Shown one piece after another: positions 45,643 to 58,133 of a stretch of 64,000 nt of DNA. Origin of the DNA: Chaenocephalus aceratus (Eukaryota; Chordata; Actinopteri; Perciformes; Channichthyidae). Position numbers and translations under genes: made by a program. The first letter of the stretch is position 1. Each line of letters starts with the position of its first letter. The stretch covers positions 72,001-136,000 of the forward strand of contig JAMFTG010000204.1 of NCBI GenBank assembly GCA_023974075.1, read 5' to 3'. Below the pieces are notes generated by a model. The model had not been told where the DNA came from. It ran no database searches and saw only the letters and a list, made by a program, of their open reading frames with translations.

Positions 45643-45945
45643 GATCCTCCTGTGGTTCTTCAAGCATCACAACACGAGCAGTGCATTACCTGGATGTAGA
45701 TGTCACTTTAAACATGGCAATAACAGTGAACACATGTTCCTCATCATGAGAACACATAAGACAGATGATCCAAACTGAGCGTCCTATATCAATGTGTATA
45801 ATACAGAGATCCAGAGTGTGTGAGGTGCTGCTCTCCTCACTGAGCTGAAACTCTGAGCTGCTGCTTTTACCTTCTGTCTGCAGCTCACTGACGTCATCCT
45901 TCAGGGATCCTCCTTCTGTAACTCAGGGTTTCACCACCAGATGCA
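45643..45945 (-). promoter_or_regulatory. OR promoter arm (minus orientation)
   Basis: The inverted counterpart of 37100-37403 with only a handful of mismatches over 300 bp. The CRE-like site is at 45889-45896. It would drive the L2-interrupted receptor. Its outer edge joins the anchor that starts the 46-kb minisatellite. Confidence 0.55.
45889..45896. promoter_or_regulatory. palindromic CRE-like site TGACGTCA
   Basis: Same site and spacing as at 37150 and 30146. Confidence 0.5.
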
Positions 45946-46049
45946 GACGTGCTCCATTCAATCCGTCAATCCACATTATTTTAATGTCACCCAGCGACGT
46001 ATAGGCCTGTCCTTAAAGAATGCAGACAATTCTCTGTTTGGTGCAGATG

Positions 46050-49000
46050 GCATCTTGGTTTCTAGTAGTTACCATCTTGGTTTCTATTCGTCACCATCTT
46101 GGTTTCTAGTCGTCACCATCTTGGTTTGTAGTCGTCACCATCTTGTTTTTTGGTCGTCACCATCTTGGTTTCTAGTCGTCAACATCTTGGTTTCTAGTCA
46201 TCACCATCTTGGTTTCTAGTCGTCACCATCTTGTTTTCTAGTCGTCACCATCTTGGTTTCTAGACGTCACCATCTTGTTTTCTAGTCGTCACCATCTTGG
46301 TTTCTAGACGTCACCATCTTGTTTTCTGGACGTCACCATCTTGGTTTCTAGTCGTCACCATCTTGGTTTCTAGACGTCACCATCTTGTTTTCTAGTCGTC
46401 ACCATCTTGGTTTCTAGTCGTCACCATCTTGTTTTTTGGTCGTCACCATCTTGTTTTCTGGTCGTCACCATCTTGGTTTCTATTCGTAACCATCTTGGTT
46501 TCAAGTCGTCTCAATATGGGTTTCTATTCGTAACCATCTTGGTTTCTAGTCGTCTCAATCTTGGTTTCTATTCGTCACCATCTTGGTTTCTAGTCGTCTC
46601 AATCTTGGTTTCTATTCGTCACCATCTTGGTTTCTAGTCGTCTCCATCTTGGTTTCTAGTCGTCAACATCTTGGTTTCTAGTCGTCAACATTTATTTTTT
46701 TGTTCGTCAACATTTATTTTTTTGGTCGTCACCCTCCTAGTTTCTATTCGTCACCATCTTGGTTTCTAGTAGTCACCATCTTGGTTTCTGGTCGTCACCA
46801 TCTTGGTTTCTAGTCGTCACCATCTTGGTTTCTGGTCGTCACCATCTTGGTTTCTAGTAGTCACCATCTTGGTTTCTGGTCGTCACCATCTTGGTTTCTA
46901 GTCGTCACCATCTTGGTTTCTAGTCGTCACCATCTTGTTTTCAGGTCGTCACCATCTTGGTTTCTAGTCATCACTATCTTGGTTTCTAGTCGTCACCATC
47001 TCGGTTTCAAGTCGTCAACATCTTGGTTTCAGGTCGTCAACATCATGGTTTCTAGTCGTCAACATCTTGTTTTCTAGTCGTCACCATCTTGTTTTTTGGT
47101 CGTCACCATCTTGTTTTCAGGTCGTCACCATCTTGGTTTCTATTCGTCACCATCTTAGTTTCTAGTCGTCTCCATCTTGGTTTCTAGTCGTCTCCATCTT
47201 GGTTTCTATTCGTCACCATCTTGGTTTCTAGTCGTCTCCATCTTGGTTTCTAGTCGTCAACATCTTGGTTTCTAGTCGTCAACATTTATTTTTTTGTTCA
47301 TCAACATTTCTTTTTTGGGTCGTCACCCTCCTAGTTTCTATTCGTCACCATCTTGTTTTCTGGTGGTCAACATCTTGGTTTCTAGTAGTCACCTTCTTGG
47401 TTTTTGGTCGTCACCATCTTGGTTTCTAGTCGTCACCATCTTGGTTTCTAGACGTCACCATCTTGGTTTCTAGTCGTCACCATCTTGGTTTCTAGACGTC
47501 ACCATCTTGTTTTCTAGTCGTCACCATCTTGGTTTCTAGTCGTCAACATCTTGTTTTCTAGTCGTCACCATCTTGTTTTTTGGCCGTCACCATCTTGTTT
47601 TCTGGTCGTCACCATCTTGGTTTCTAGTCGGCACCATCTTGGTTTCTAGTCGTCACCATCTCGGTTTCTAGTCGTCTCAATCTTGGTTTCTATTCGTAAC
47701 CATCTTAGTTTCTATTCGTCACCATCTTGGTTTCTAGTCGTCTCAATCTTGGTTTCTAGTCGTCTCAATCTTAGTTTCTATTCGTCACCATCTTGGTTTC
47801 TAGTCGTCTCAATCTTGGTTTCTATTCGTCACCATCTTGGTTTCTAGTCGTCTCCATCTTGGTTTCTAGTCGTCAACATTTATTTTTTTGTTCGTCAACA
47901 TTTATTTTTTTGGTCGTCACCCTCCTAGTTTCTATTCATCAGCATCTTGTTTTCTAGTAGTCACCATCTTGGTTTTTGGTCGTCACCATCTTGGTTTCTA
48001 GTCGTCACCATCTTGGTTTCTAGTCGTCACCATTTTGTTTTTTGGTCGTCACCATCTTGGTTTCTAGTCGTCACCATCTTGTTTTTTGGTCGTCACCATC
48101 TTGGTTTCTAGTCGTCACAATCTTGGTTTCTAGTCGTCACCATCTTGGTTTCTAGTCGTCACCATCTTGGTGTCTAGACGTCACCATCTTGGTGTCTAGA
48201 CGTCACCATCTTGGTTTCTAGTCGTCAACATCTTGTTTTCTAATCGTCTCAATCTTGGTTTCTCGTCGTCACCATCTTGGTTTCTGGTCGTCACCATCTT
48301 ATTTTCTAGTCGTCAACATTAATTTTTTTGTTCTTCAACATTTATTCTTTTGGTCGTCACCCTCCTAGTTTCTAGTCGTCACCATCTTATTTTCTGGTCC
48401 TCACCATCTTGTTTCTAGTCCTCACCATCTTGGTTTTTGGTCGTCTCCATCTTGGTTTCTAGTTGTCACCATCTTGGTTTTTGGTCGTCTCCATCTTGGT
48501 TTCTAGTCGTCAACATCTTGGTTTCTGGTCGTCACCATCTTGTTTTCTAGTCGTCAACATCTTGGTTTCTAGTCGTCACCATCTTGGTTTCTAGTCGTCA
48601 CAATCTTATTTTCTGGTCGTCAACATCTTGGTTTTTGGTCGTCACCATCTTGGTTTCTAGTCGTCCCCATCTTGGTTTCTGGTCGTCACCATCTTTGTTT
48701 TTGGTCGTCTCCATCTTGGTTTCTAGTCGTCACCATCTTGGTTTCTGGTCGTCACCATCTTGTTTTCTGGTCGTCACCATCTTGGTTTCTGGTCGTCACC
48801 ATCTTGTTTTCTAGTCGTCAACATCTTGGTTTCTAGTCGTCAACATCTTGGTTTCTAGTCGTCACCATCTTGTTTTTTGGTCGTCACCATCTTGGTTTCT
48901 AGTCGTCACCATCTTGGTTTCTAGTCGTCACCATCTTGTTTTTTGGTCGTCACCATCTTGGTTTCTAGTCGTCACAATCTTGGTTTCTAGTCGTCACCAT

Positions 49001-50515
49001 CTTGGTTTCTAGTCGTCTCCATCTTGGTTTCTAGTCGTCAACATCTTGGTTTCTAGTCGTCAACATTTATTTTTTTGTTCGTCAACATTTATTCTTTTGG
49101 TCGTCACCCTCCTAGTTTCTAGTCGTCACCATCTTGTTTTCTGGTCGTCACCATCTTGGTTTCTGGTCGTCACCATCTTGTTTTCTAGTCGTCAACATCT
49201 TGGTTTCTAGTCGTCACCATCTTGTTTTCTGGTCGTCACCATCTTGGTTTCTGGTCGTCACCATCTTGTTTTCTAGTCGTCAACATCTTGGTTTCTAGTC
49301 GTCACCATCTTGGTTTCTAGTCGTCACCATCTTGTTTTTTGGTCGTCACCATCTTGGTTTCTAGTCGTCACAATCTTGGTTTCTAGTCGTCACCATCTTG
49401 GTTTCTAGTCGTCTCCATCTTGGTTTCTAGTCGTCAACATCTTGGTTTCTAGTCGTCAACATTTATTTTTTTGTTCGTCAACATTTATTTTTTTGGTCCT
49501 CACCCTCCTAGTTTCTATTCGTCACCATCTTGTTTTCTGGTCATCAACATCTTGGTTTCTAGTAGTCACCATCTTGGTTTTTGGTCGTCACCATCTTGAT
49601 TTCTAGTAGTCACCATCTTGGTTTTTGGTCGTCACCATCTTGATTTCTAGTCTTCACCATCTTGTTTTTTGGTCGTCAACATCTTGTTTTCTGGTCGTCA
49701 CCATCTTGGTTTCTGGTCGTCACCATCTTGGTTTCTGGTCGTCACCATCTTGGTTTTTGGTCGTCTCCATCTTGGTTTCTAGTCGTCACCATCTTGGTTT
49801 CTGGTCGTCACCATCTTGTTTTCTGGTCGTCACCATCTTGTTTTCTAGTCGTCACCATCTTGGTTTTTGGTCGTCTCCATCTTGGTTTCTACTCGTCAAC
49901 ATCTTGGTTTTTGGTCGTCTTCATCTTGTTTTCTGGTCGTCTCCATCTTGGTTTCTACTCGTCAACATCTTGGTTTTTGGTCGTCACCATCTTGTTTTCT
50001 GGTCGTCACCATCTTGTTTTCTAGTCGTCAACGTCTTGGTTTCTAGTCGTCAACATCTATTTTTCTGGTCGTCACCCTCCTGGTTTCTAGTCGTCACCAT
50101 CTTTGTTTCTGGTCGTCACCATCTTGGTTTCTAGTCGTCACCATCTTGGTTTTTGGTCGTCACCATCTTTGTTTCTCGTCGTCACCATCTTGGTTTGTAG
50201 TCATCACCATCTTGGTTTGTAGTCGTCACCATCTTGGTTTGTAGTCATCACCATCTTTGTTTGTAGTCATCACCATCTTGGTTTGTAGTCGTCACCATCT
50301 TGGCTTGTAGTCATCACCATCTTGGTTTGTAGTCATCACCATCTTGGCTTGTAGTCATCACCATCTTGGCTTGTAGTCATCACCTACTTGGTTTGTAGTC
50401 GTCACCATGTTGGTATTTGATCGTCAACATCTAAGTTTTTGGCCGTTAACATCCTGTTTTTTTTCTTCAACATCTTAGTAGTTGGTCCTCACCATGTTGG
50501 CTTTTGGTCGTCAAC
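46050..50515 (+). repeat. 22-bp minisatellite, ~4.5 kb array
   Basis: The same 22-bp unit and variant blocks as 30303-35276. The right end grades into the ttgtagtc variant zone (50180-50400) that holds the tandem duplication boundary. The aacatttattttt block recurs near 46685, 47285, 47875, 48310, 49065 and 49450. All frames in it are repeat translations. Confidence 0.98.
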
Positions 50516-50879
50516 ATTATCACAATATATTTACTTTCTGTTTTATTTGGAAATCCATGTTTGTTCCTGGCTGTTGGCCCCTTGATCCCTCCTCTTGTTT
50601 GTTGAGGTTGAGTTTTTCTTTGTTTATTCTTAGTTATAAGGTTTTTATAAATTAAAGCTGGCTTTTCGTTGAACCTTCGGAGATCTTGTTGTGACTGCTC
50701 TTGGGTCCACCTTCTTGCCAAACCGCGATGAACAAATAAGTACGAACCAACAAAAAAATGGCCGTGTTAGGTGCTGGAGCTGAAGCCGGGCTGGAGATGG
50801 CAGGATGTTAAAATGACATCTTATCATCTGCCCAGAGAATTCTCCAAAGACTCTTCTGTCTGGTTTGTCCGGTGGAGAA

Positions 50880-51181
50880 TCATCTGGTGGTGAAACCCTG
50901 AGTTACAGAAGGAGGATCCCTGAAGGATGACGTCAGTGAGCTGCAGACAGAAGGTAAAAGCAGCAGCTCAGAGTTTCAGCTCAGTGAGGAGAGCAGCACC
51001 TCACACACTCTGGATCTCTGTATTATACACATTGATATAGGATGTTCAGTTTGGATCATCTGTCTTATGTGTTCTCATGATGAGGAACATGTGTTCACTG
51101 TTATTGCCATGTTTAAAGTGACATCTCCATCCAGGTAATGCACTGCTCGTGTTGTGATGCTTGAAGAACCACAGGAGGATC
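50880..51181 (+). promoter_or_regulatory. OR promoter arm, unit 2
   Basis: A copy of 37100-37403. The CRE-like TGACGTCA is at 50928-50935. Confidence 0.55.
50928..50935. promoter_or_regulatory. palindromic CRE-like site TGACGTCA
   Basis: Same site and spacing as 37150. Confidence 0.5.
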
Positions 51182-52120
51182 ATGGTGAACTCTACTCACA
51201 TTTCATATTTCACTATGGTGTCCTACTTCGACACAGGTGTTTTGAAATACCTTTATTTCCTGATCATTCTTGCTTTGTATATTTGTATTATAGGTGCCAA
51301 CGTGTTGCTGATTGTGGTTATCTGTGTGAACAGGAGCTTACATGAACCCATGTACCTTTTTCTGTGCAGCCTGTTTGTAAATGAACTGTGTGGTAGTACA
51401 GGGTTGTTTCCATTCCTTCTGGTTCAGGTCCTCTCTGACATCCACACTGTCTCTGCTCCGCTCTGCTTCCTGCAGGTTTTCTCTTTGCATACATATGTTT
51501 CTGTGGAATTCATTAATTTAGCCGTCATGTCTTATGACAGATATCTTGCTATCTGTTATCCTCTGCAATATAACACACGTATGACGTTTAAAAAGGTTGC
51601 AATGCTTATAACAATGACATGGTTATTGCCTTTCATTGCAATTTGGATTCTAATATCACTGAGTGTGTCTTTGCAGCTGTGTGGGAACATCATTAACAAA
51701 GTTTACTGTGATAACTACTCCATTGTTAAGCTGGCCTGCTCTGACACTACAGTCAATAATGTGTATGGTCTCATCTTTACTTTTTTCATAATCATGATTC
51801 CTGTGTCTCTGATCGTGTACTCGTACATGAGGATCCTCAGAGTGTGTTTCTCTGGCTGTAAGCAGAGCAGACAGAAAGCTGTCAGCACCTGCACCCCTCA
51901 CCTCGCTTCCCTCATCAACTTCTCATTCGGGGCTTTTTTTGAAGTATCACAGAGCAGGTTTAATATGAGCGGTGTACCCAACATGTTGAGAATGTTTTTA
52001 TCATTATATGCCCTCACTTGTCAGCCTCTCTTCAGCCCTATGATGTACGGCCTCAACATGTCCAAGATATACATCCTGTGTAAAAATCTGCTGCTATTTG
52101 GGGTTAGGAATAACTTCTAA
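51182..52120 (+). CDS. olfactory receptor, intact, 312 aa (duplicate)
   Basis: The protein is identical to that of 37404-38342: same start MVNSTHISYF, same TM marks (MSYDRYLAICYPL, KAVSTCTPHL, PMMYGLNMSKI) and same C terminus. It is a product of the 13.8-kb tandem duplication. No silent differences were noticed in the coding region, which supports a very recent event, recent conversion or an assembly duplicate. An in-frame TTG at 51161 is upstream of the true start. Confidence 0.95.
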   Translation: MVNSTHISYFTMVSYFDTGVLKYLYFLIILALYICIIGANVLLIVVICVNRSLHEPMYLFLCSLFVNELCGSTGLFPFLLVQVLSDIHTVSAPLCFLQVFSLHTYVSVEFINLAVMSYDRYLAICYPLQYNTRMTFKKVAMLITMTWLLPFIAIWILISLSVSLQLCGNIINKVYCDNYSIVKLACSDTTVNNVYGLIFTFFIIMIPVSLIVYSYMRILRVCFSGCKQSRQKAVSTCTPHLASLINFSFGAFFEVSQSRFNMSGVPNMLRMFLSLYALTCQPLFSPMMYGLNMSKIYILCKNLLLFGVRNNF

Positions 52121-53551
52121 CAGATGAGTTCAGTTTGAGTCAGAACAGGAGTTATAAATGTTGTCTCTAAAGGTCTGACCTTCTTCAGAAAGTGACCACA
52201 ATCTGTTGCTGCAGTCACTGAAAGCTCTTCTTCTACACGTTGTACGGTCTAAAATTATAATGTATTGGGGTGATTTAGAAACTGGTTTGACAGTGTCCAT
52301 TGAGCATGAATGAAGTCAGTAAAGACTTTCTCCGACCACATGAACTTAATAAAGTGAATCTGAGTGAAAGCAGCAGAACGACTGTTCTCCAGTTTCTCTC
52401 CTCACAACCAAACTGCCTTTTCTATTACATTGACAGGAAACACATTCCCCTAATCTTATACTGACGGATCACAAATACAATTTACATTTTGAAGTGGTTC
52501 CTTTTGAACGTTCCCATCAGGATAAAGTATAATTCTTTACTTCTTTATTTCATCTCCTGATATTGTTACTGCCTTCTAAAACTTTAAAAACTCTGTTGTG
52601 AAACACTTTGCATTATACACCTTTCTATATTTAATTGATGATTTAACAGGCTGCTATTTCAAGACGTATGTGTTCATGTACTTTAAATACTGCTGCTGCT
52701 TATTATTTGTTACCATGAATGTGTACTTAGTTTATTTAATATGTAAGTGTACTCACTCTATATCTGCCTTTGTATCTGCACTGTCCCTTTGCTGTACATT
52801 TTCTGATTGGACAAATAAAGGATTTCTGATTCTAATTCTGATTAAAAGCTAAATGATCTGAAATCGTGTAACCTCTGCACTCACACAAAAATGTATGGAA
52901 CAAAATGTTGAAGTTCATTAATCTCAATTGAGTAGAAATAAAGTGAACTAAATAAGGGGACAGAATACGTTGCCTTTATAAATGAGATCGACCTGCCTAC
53001 CTTTATCAGGTTATTATTATCTTAAATTATAACTGTCCATCTGGTCCAATTTGATCAGATTAAATTGATTTAAATTTCCACATTTGCAAGTTTGGGATTT
53101 TTGGCTCTTTACAATCTGAACAGCATTCAAAGATTCAAAGCCGTTATCCTGATATTCACAGCAGCTACAGCAGGGATGGGCAAATGGCAGCCCTGAGATT
53201 AATTTATAAACAACATAATTAATAAAAAAAGTAGTTACTGTAGTACTAATACCGTCCACTAAACTCCTAGTTACGTCGCGAGCTGTGTACATGATTTCGT
53301 TCGGCAGCCAAATACCGCAAAATAATCTGTGACGCGTTTGTGTGAATTGTGTTTGTTTCCCGGGTAAACCCTCACAAGAAACTGCGAAATTGTGATTTTA
53401 TATTCTACTAAAACTGAATCAAACCATAAACAAGGTGGCCTGTTGGGATTGCTATATATATATATATATAATATATATGCATTATTTGATCCCACTTTAT
53501 GCTTTGCTCTTGCTGCTTGTTTTACACTGATTTTATATCTTATTTCTTACT
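52121..53551. other. OR 3' flank and intergenic DNA, unit 2
   Basis: A copy of 38343-39780, including the retroposon tail at 52806-52848 and a shorter AT run at 53453-53478. No gene. Confidence 0.5.
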
Positions 53552-53618
53552 GATGTAAAGCACTTTGAGCTGCAATCCCCTGTATGAAAGGTGCGATACA
53601 AATAAAGTTATTATTATT
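53552..53618 (+). repeat. L2/CR1-type LINE 3' tail, unit 2
   Basis: A copy of 39781-39848. Confidence 0.7.
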
Positions 53619-53905
53619 CGGATGGATGTTTCTGCCCCTCTGTTCATTCTCCATTTATCCTCCTCAATCTGCCTAGAAGTATTTTAATGTTGTAGCTGTT
53701 ACTATAACCAATACTAATGCTAGGTTGATCCTTAGTTGATACTAATGGTTGGTTAAAAAATCCCGTTCAAAACTTTCATCCAAACCATTCCCTCAATATC
53801 AATCAATCAATGTTTCAATCAATGTTTTTTTATAGCCCAATATCACAAATGTTACATTTGTCTCAGTGGTCTTCACAGTTTGTACAGAATATCAGTATGA
53901 CAATA

Positions 53906-54265
53906 CGACACCCTCTGTCCTCAGACCCTCTGTCCTCAGACCCTCTGTCCTCAGACCCTCTGTCCTCAGTCCCTCTGTCCTTAGACCCTCTGTCCTCAGA
54001 CCCTCTGTCCTTAGACCCTCTGTCCTCAGACCCTCTGTCCTTAGTCCCTCTGTCCTTAGACCTTCTGTCCTCAGACCCTCTGTCCTCAGACCCTCTGTCC
54101 TCAGACCCTCTGTCCTCAGATCCTCTGTCCTCAGTCCCTCTGTCCTCAGTCCCTCTGTCCTTAGACCCTCTGTCCTCAGACCCTCTGTCCTCAGACCCTC
54201 TGTCCTTATACCATCTGTCCTTAGACCCTCTGTCCTTAGACCCTCTGTCCTTAGACCCTCACATC
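53906..54265. repeat. 15-bp minisatellite, unit 2
   Basis: A copy of 40135-40494 with the same unit order and very few base changes (for example cttctgtcc for cttctttcc). Confidence 0.95.
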
Positions 54266-54555
54266 GTACAAGGAAAAACTTCCGGAGAAAACCCACAGTT
54301 TAAGGGAACATGGGAGAAACCTCAAGGAGAGCAACAGAGGAGGGATCCCTCTCCCAGGACGGACAGACGTGCAATAGATGCCGTGTGTAAATTGAAAAGA
54401 TAATACATTTGCAATATAGGTAGTCCAGATGTTTGGAAATGCATGTGTGTATAATAGGAAGATGAATCCACGAGGATATCCATCCAGGACCGATGATCCA
54501 GGACCACAGCCACGACTCGCGATCCAGGACTCGCGATGCAGGACACAGGACCGCA

Positions 54556-54967
54556 TGTCAAGGAGTGAACTCTGAGGCATGGACTCAATTGTACGACTCA
54601 AACTCAGACTCGGATAGTGTTTCAAAATAAAGACTTTACTGGGATTTGCACAGTAATGAAAACAAGGGAAACAAAAACACTCTTTAGAGGAAAACTAGAA
54701 CGGTGATCGATAACATAGATCCGTGAGGAGTCCGTGAGGTAAGCAGGAACGTAGGTCATAGAGAGACAACGAACTGACAATGAACAGGAGGGAGCTAACA
54801 CTATATATATACAGGTAAAGGGGACACAGGTGGAAACAATCAGGGCAGGGAAAACAATCAAGGACGCAGGAGACAGAAGGGGGCGGGGAGCGTGGAGGCC
54901 TGAAATGAGAGGGAGAATTAATTAAGGGAATAAACATAAAGCACATGCAGGACAAAGGGACCTGACA
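54556..54967 (-). mobile_element. solo LTR, unit 2
   Basis: A copy of 40785-41196, starting TGTCAAGGAG and ending CCTGACA on the plus strand. Confidence 0.7.
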
Positions 54968-55190
54968 AAACTAACATAAAGAATACACTTTCACTATAAG
55001 TTTCTTGGACATGACACCACAGGATCATCCATGACTCCGGATCCCGGCGTATGTAGACACCAAAAAGAAAGACATGTGGGGAAGCTGGGTTAATGGGAAC
55101 ATGAGAGGACACAGGTACAGACAGAGAGGAGGAAGAAGTAAGATGTCCCCCGACAAACTAAGCCTATATCAGCAAAACTAGGGGCTGAAT

Positions 55191-56334
55191 CTAATCAGCC
55201 CTAACTATAAGCTTTATCAAAAAGGAAGGTCTTAAGCGCACTCTTAGAAACGGATAGGGTGTCTGCCGCCCGAACACAAACTGGAAGCTGATTCCACAAA
55301 TGTGGAGCTTGATGAGAAAAGGCTCTGGCTCCCATTGTACTTTTAGAGACTCTAGGAACAACCAACAACCTGCATTCTTGGAACGCAATGCCCTAGTAGG
55401 CCAGTAGGGTATAATGAGTTCTTTAAGGTAAGATGGCGCCTGCCCATTAAGGGCTTTGTAGGCGAGAAGAAGAATTTTAAATTCTATCCTGTATTCTATA
55501 GGGAGCCAGTGTAAGGCAGCCAGAACAGGAGTCATGTGGTCCCTTTTCCTAACTCTGGTTAGTACACGAGCCGCAGCATTTTGAATCAGCTGAAGCCACT
55601 TGACTGACTTCTTGGTACTTCCTGATAATAAAGAGTTACAATAATCCAGCCTAGAAGTAACAAATGCATGGACTAGTTTCTCTGCATCGTTTTGAGGCAA
55701 GATATGCCTGATTTTTGCAATGTTACGTAGATGGAAGTAGGCGGTCCTTGAAATGGATTTTATGTGGGCGTTAAAGGATAAATCCTGATCAAATATAACA
55801 CCAAGGTTCCTTACAGTCTCACTGGAGGCCAAATTAATGCCATCCATAGTTAGTATGTTTTTAGATAATTTGTTTCGTAGATTCTTTGGGCCAAGTACAA
55901 TAACTTCAGTTTTGGTCGTGTTTAACATCAAAGAGTTTAAGGTCATCCACGTTTTTAAGTCCTTGAGGCAGTCTTGAATTTTATTTAGATGATTAATTTC
56001 ATCAGGCTTGATTGATAAATATAGTTGAGTATCATCCGCATAACAATGAAAGTTTACAGAATGATTCCTTATAATATTGCCTCACGGAAGCATATATAAT
56101 GTGAACAAAATAGGTCCGAACACTGAGCCCTGTGGCACTCCATGGCTAACTTTGGTTTGCGTGGAAGATTCATCGTTGACACGTACAAACTGAGAGCGTT
56201 CAGATAGATAGGACCTAAACCAGCCTAAAGCAGTTCCCTGTATGCCCACTAAGTGCTCTAGTCTTTGCAATAGGATATCATGGTCGATAGCATCAAATGC
56301 AGCACTGAGATCGAGCAGAACAAGAATAGAGTAG
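55191..56334 (-). pseudogene. L2 LINE ORF2 C-terminal half, unit 2
   Basis: A copy of 41420-42563 with the same TGA and frameshift. A few residues differ (for example MLNTTKTEV for MLNMTKTEV and VRKRDHMTP for VRRRDHITP). Confidence 0.88.
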
Positions 56335-56872
56335 ATTTAAGTTAGTTAATAACGCGTTAACGCAAAAAAAAATTAACACCACTAATTATTTTAACGCGAT
56401 TAACGCATGTGTATTTTTTGTCGTCGGCCGCCGCGTAGTTTCAGAGCGCACCGAGTTTAAAATACCATCTACAAGCTGATGCTGACAGCCCCGCTCCTGC
56501 CGCCCGCTTGTGGCAGACCACACTTCCACGCTCACCGGCAGGCACCAACTGGCCATCGGGAGGACCGGGAGGGTGTGTGTATGTGTGGCGCGAGCGAGCA
56601 AGAGAGAGACCTTACGTGTATTGTTGTTGTTAGCATCTGGTGCTAGCTAGCTGCGCTAACGGATATAAGGAGCTGTTTAAATGAAAACAGAGGAGCGACA
56701 TTTCGCCACAACTGCGCCGAGCACCTCACTTTATGCAGGAAGCAGACAGCGGGACATTGTAGGAGAAGTCAGCACACTCAGCACGGATAGTGCGCGCAAC
56801 ATGATTGTAGCGTCCAGGCAGCTCCCGTTCGAGCATATGCCTTGAGCTGCACACAGCTCCAACGATCCATCA

Positions 56873-56914
<42 letters not shown>

Positions 56915-57177
56915 AACACACACACCATTTGTATTGTATTATTGTATGAGAGAGGTTCCAGGTTGAATTGAGGCGAATATTTGTAATGTTCAGAGGTTGT
57001 TGTGTTTCATATTCATGAGAATATTTGTCATTGTTCAAATAATAATAAACATTTGCATAAAGCATATTTGTCCACTCATGAAAAATATTCCTCTAAAGTA
57101 CATTTAGAACGGATCAAAAATGTACGATTAATTTGCGATTAATCGCGAATAAATATTTTAATCAACTGACAGCCCTA

Positions 57178-57178
<1 letters not shown>
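56335..57178 (+). mobile_element. hAT-like element, unit 2
   Basis: A copy of 42564-43420, including the transposase scrap at 56681-56866 with the same TGA in place of the Cys codon, and an AC repeat of different length (56875-56925). Confidence 0.6.
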
Positions 57179-57179
<1 letters not shown>

Positions 57180-57211
<32 letters not shown>

Positions 57212-58133
57212 TATAAGCTAAGTATATTGTGTGTTCCACTGTAAGAGGAGCCTAGGCTTTCAGATTTTGATTGTAGCAGTTGTGAAAATTAAGATAAAGC
57301 TTCTGAATTTGTTCTGGTTATAATCCCGACTTTTGGAATATTTGAAAGGCCAATACTCTTGTACTCTTCAAAAAGTCTCTCAAAACTAACTCTGATTGTA
57401 TGTGAAGCGTCTTTGAGCACTAGAACAAGCCCTATACAAATCCCATCTATTATTATTATACAGATCCACATCTCTCCTCAGGGTGGACATTGCTGGCACA
57501 CTCAGCTGAATGGTTTTGTTTTTATATTGCATTATTACTTGTATACACTTTAATAAACTCATGTGTGGTCAGAGAAAGTCATTCAATAACTTTATTCATG
57601 CTCAATGGAACATTTCAAGTTGCATTTCAAAATATGTGCTAATACATTTTGATGAGATGGCTAACGTGTCTGGATTTCAGATCTTATTGCTTTGCTCCTT
57701 AACAATATGTGGAAGAAACATTCCTTAATTTGTTCATTTTTTTAACAGCAGATTCTTATCTTCTCTATTTGGGACACATTACAAGTTAGAGAATACGAAG
57801 GTGAACATATTGTCAACATATTGGGAACATAGTTGATATGAAGCTGCTCTGTGTCTGTTCACAGCGAGGAGCTTCATTCAGCTTTAACTTCAGTTTCACT
57901 CCTAACGTCCGGACTCATGGACCTTTCAGGGTTCTCCTAAAATCACTGAGGCTGATATGAGAAGTGAAAAGCAAGAGAAGAAACCGAAAGAGAGAGCAGC
58001 ATCAAGCTCAGCACATGTACAGCTGCACGTTTCATTTCATTCCTCTGCACACAGTGAACGAGACACGTCATTAGAGTTAATACTGCTGAAGTCAGGGTCC
58101 TTTCATTCTCTGTCTCTGCAATCTCTTGATGAC
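57180..58133. other. 3' flank of minus-strand OR, unit 2
   Basis: A copy of 43420-44372: AT run, LINE tail near 57400-57460 and OR-derived 3' sequence. No gene. Confidence 0.5.

Larger units (their letters stand above)
36605..50382. repeat. tandem segmental duplication, unit 1 (13.8 kb)
   Basis: From cctacttggtttgtag at 36605 the sequence repeats at 50383 with an offset of 13,778 bp at the OR, drifting to about 13,760 at 43-45 kb through microsatellite length changes. The two OR proteins at 37404 and 51182 are identical; the other differences seen are scattered single bases and a few minisatellite block gains. Both ends lie in the 22-bp minisatellite. Confidence 0.95.
53796..56334 (-). mobile_element. 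L2 LINE on minus strand, unit 2
   Basis: A copy of 40025-42563: 3' UTR with the 15-bp minisatellite (53906-54265), inserted solo LTR (54556-54967) and ORF2 remnant (55191-56334). The TGA in the reverse transcriptase (56082-56084) and the late frameshift are shared with unit 1, so they predate the duplication. Confidence 0.85.
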
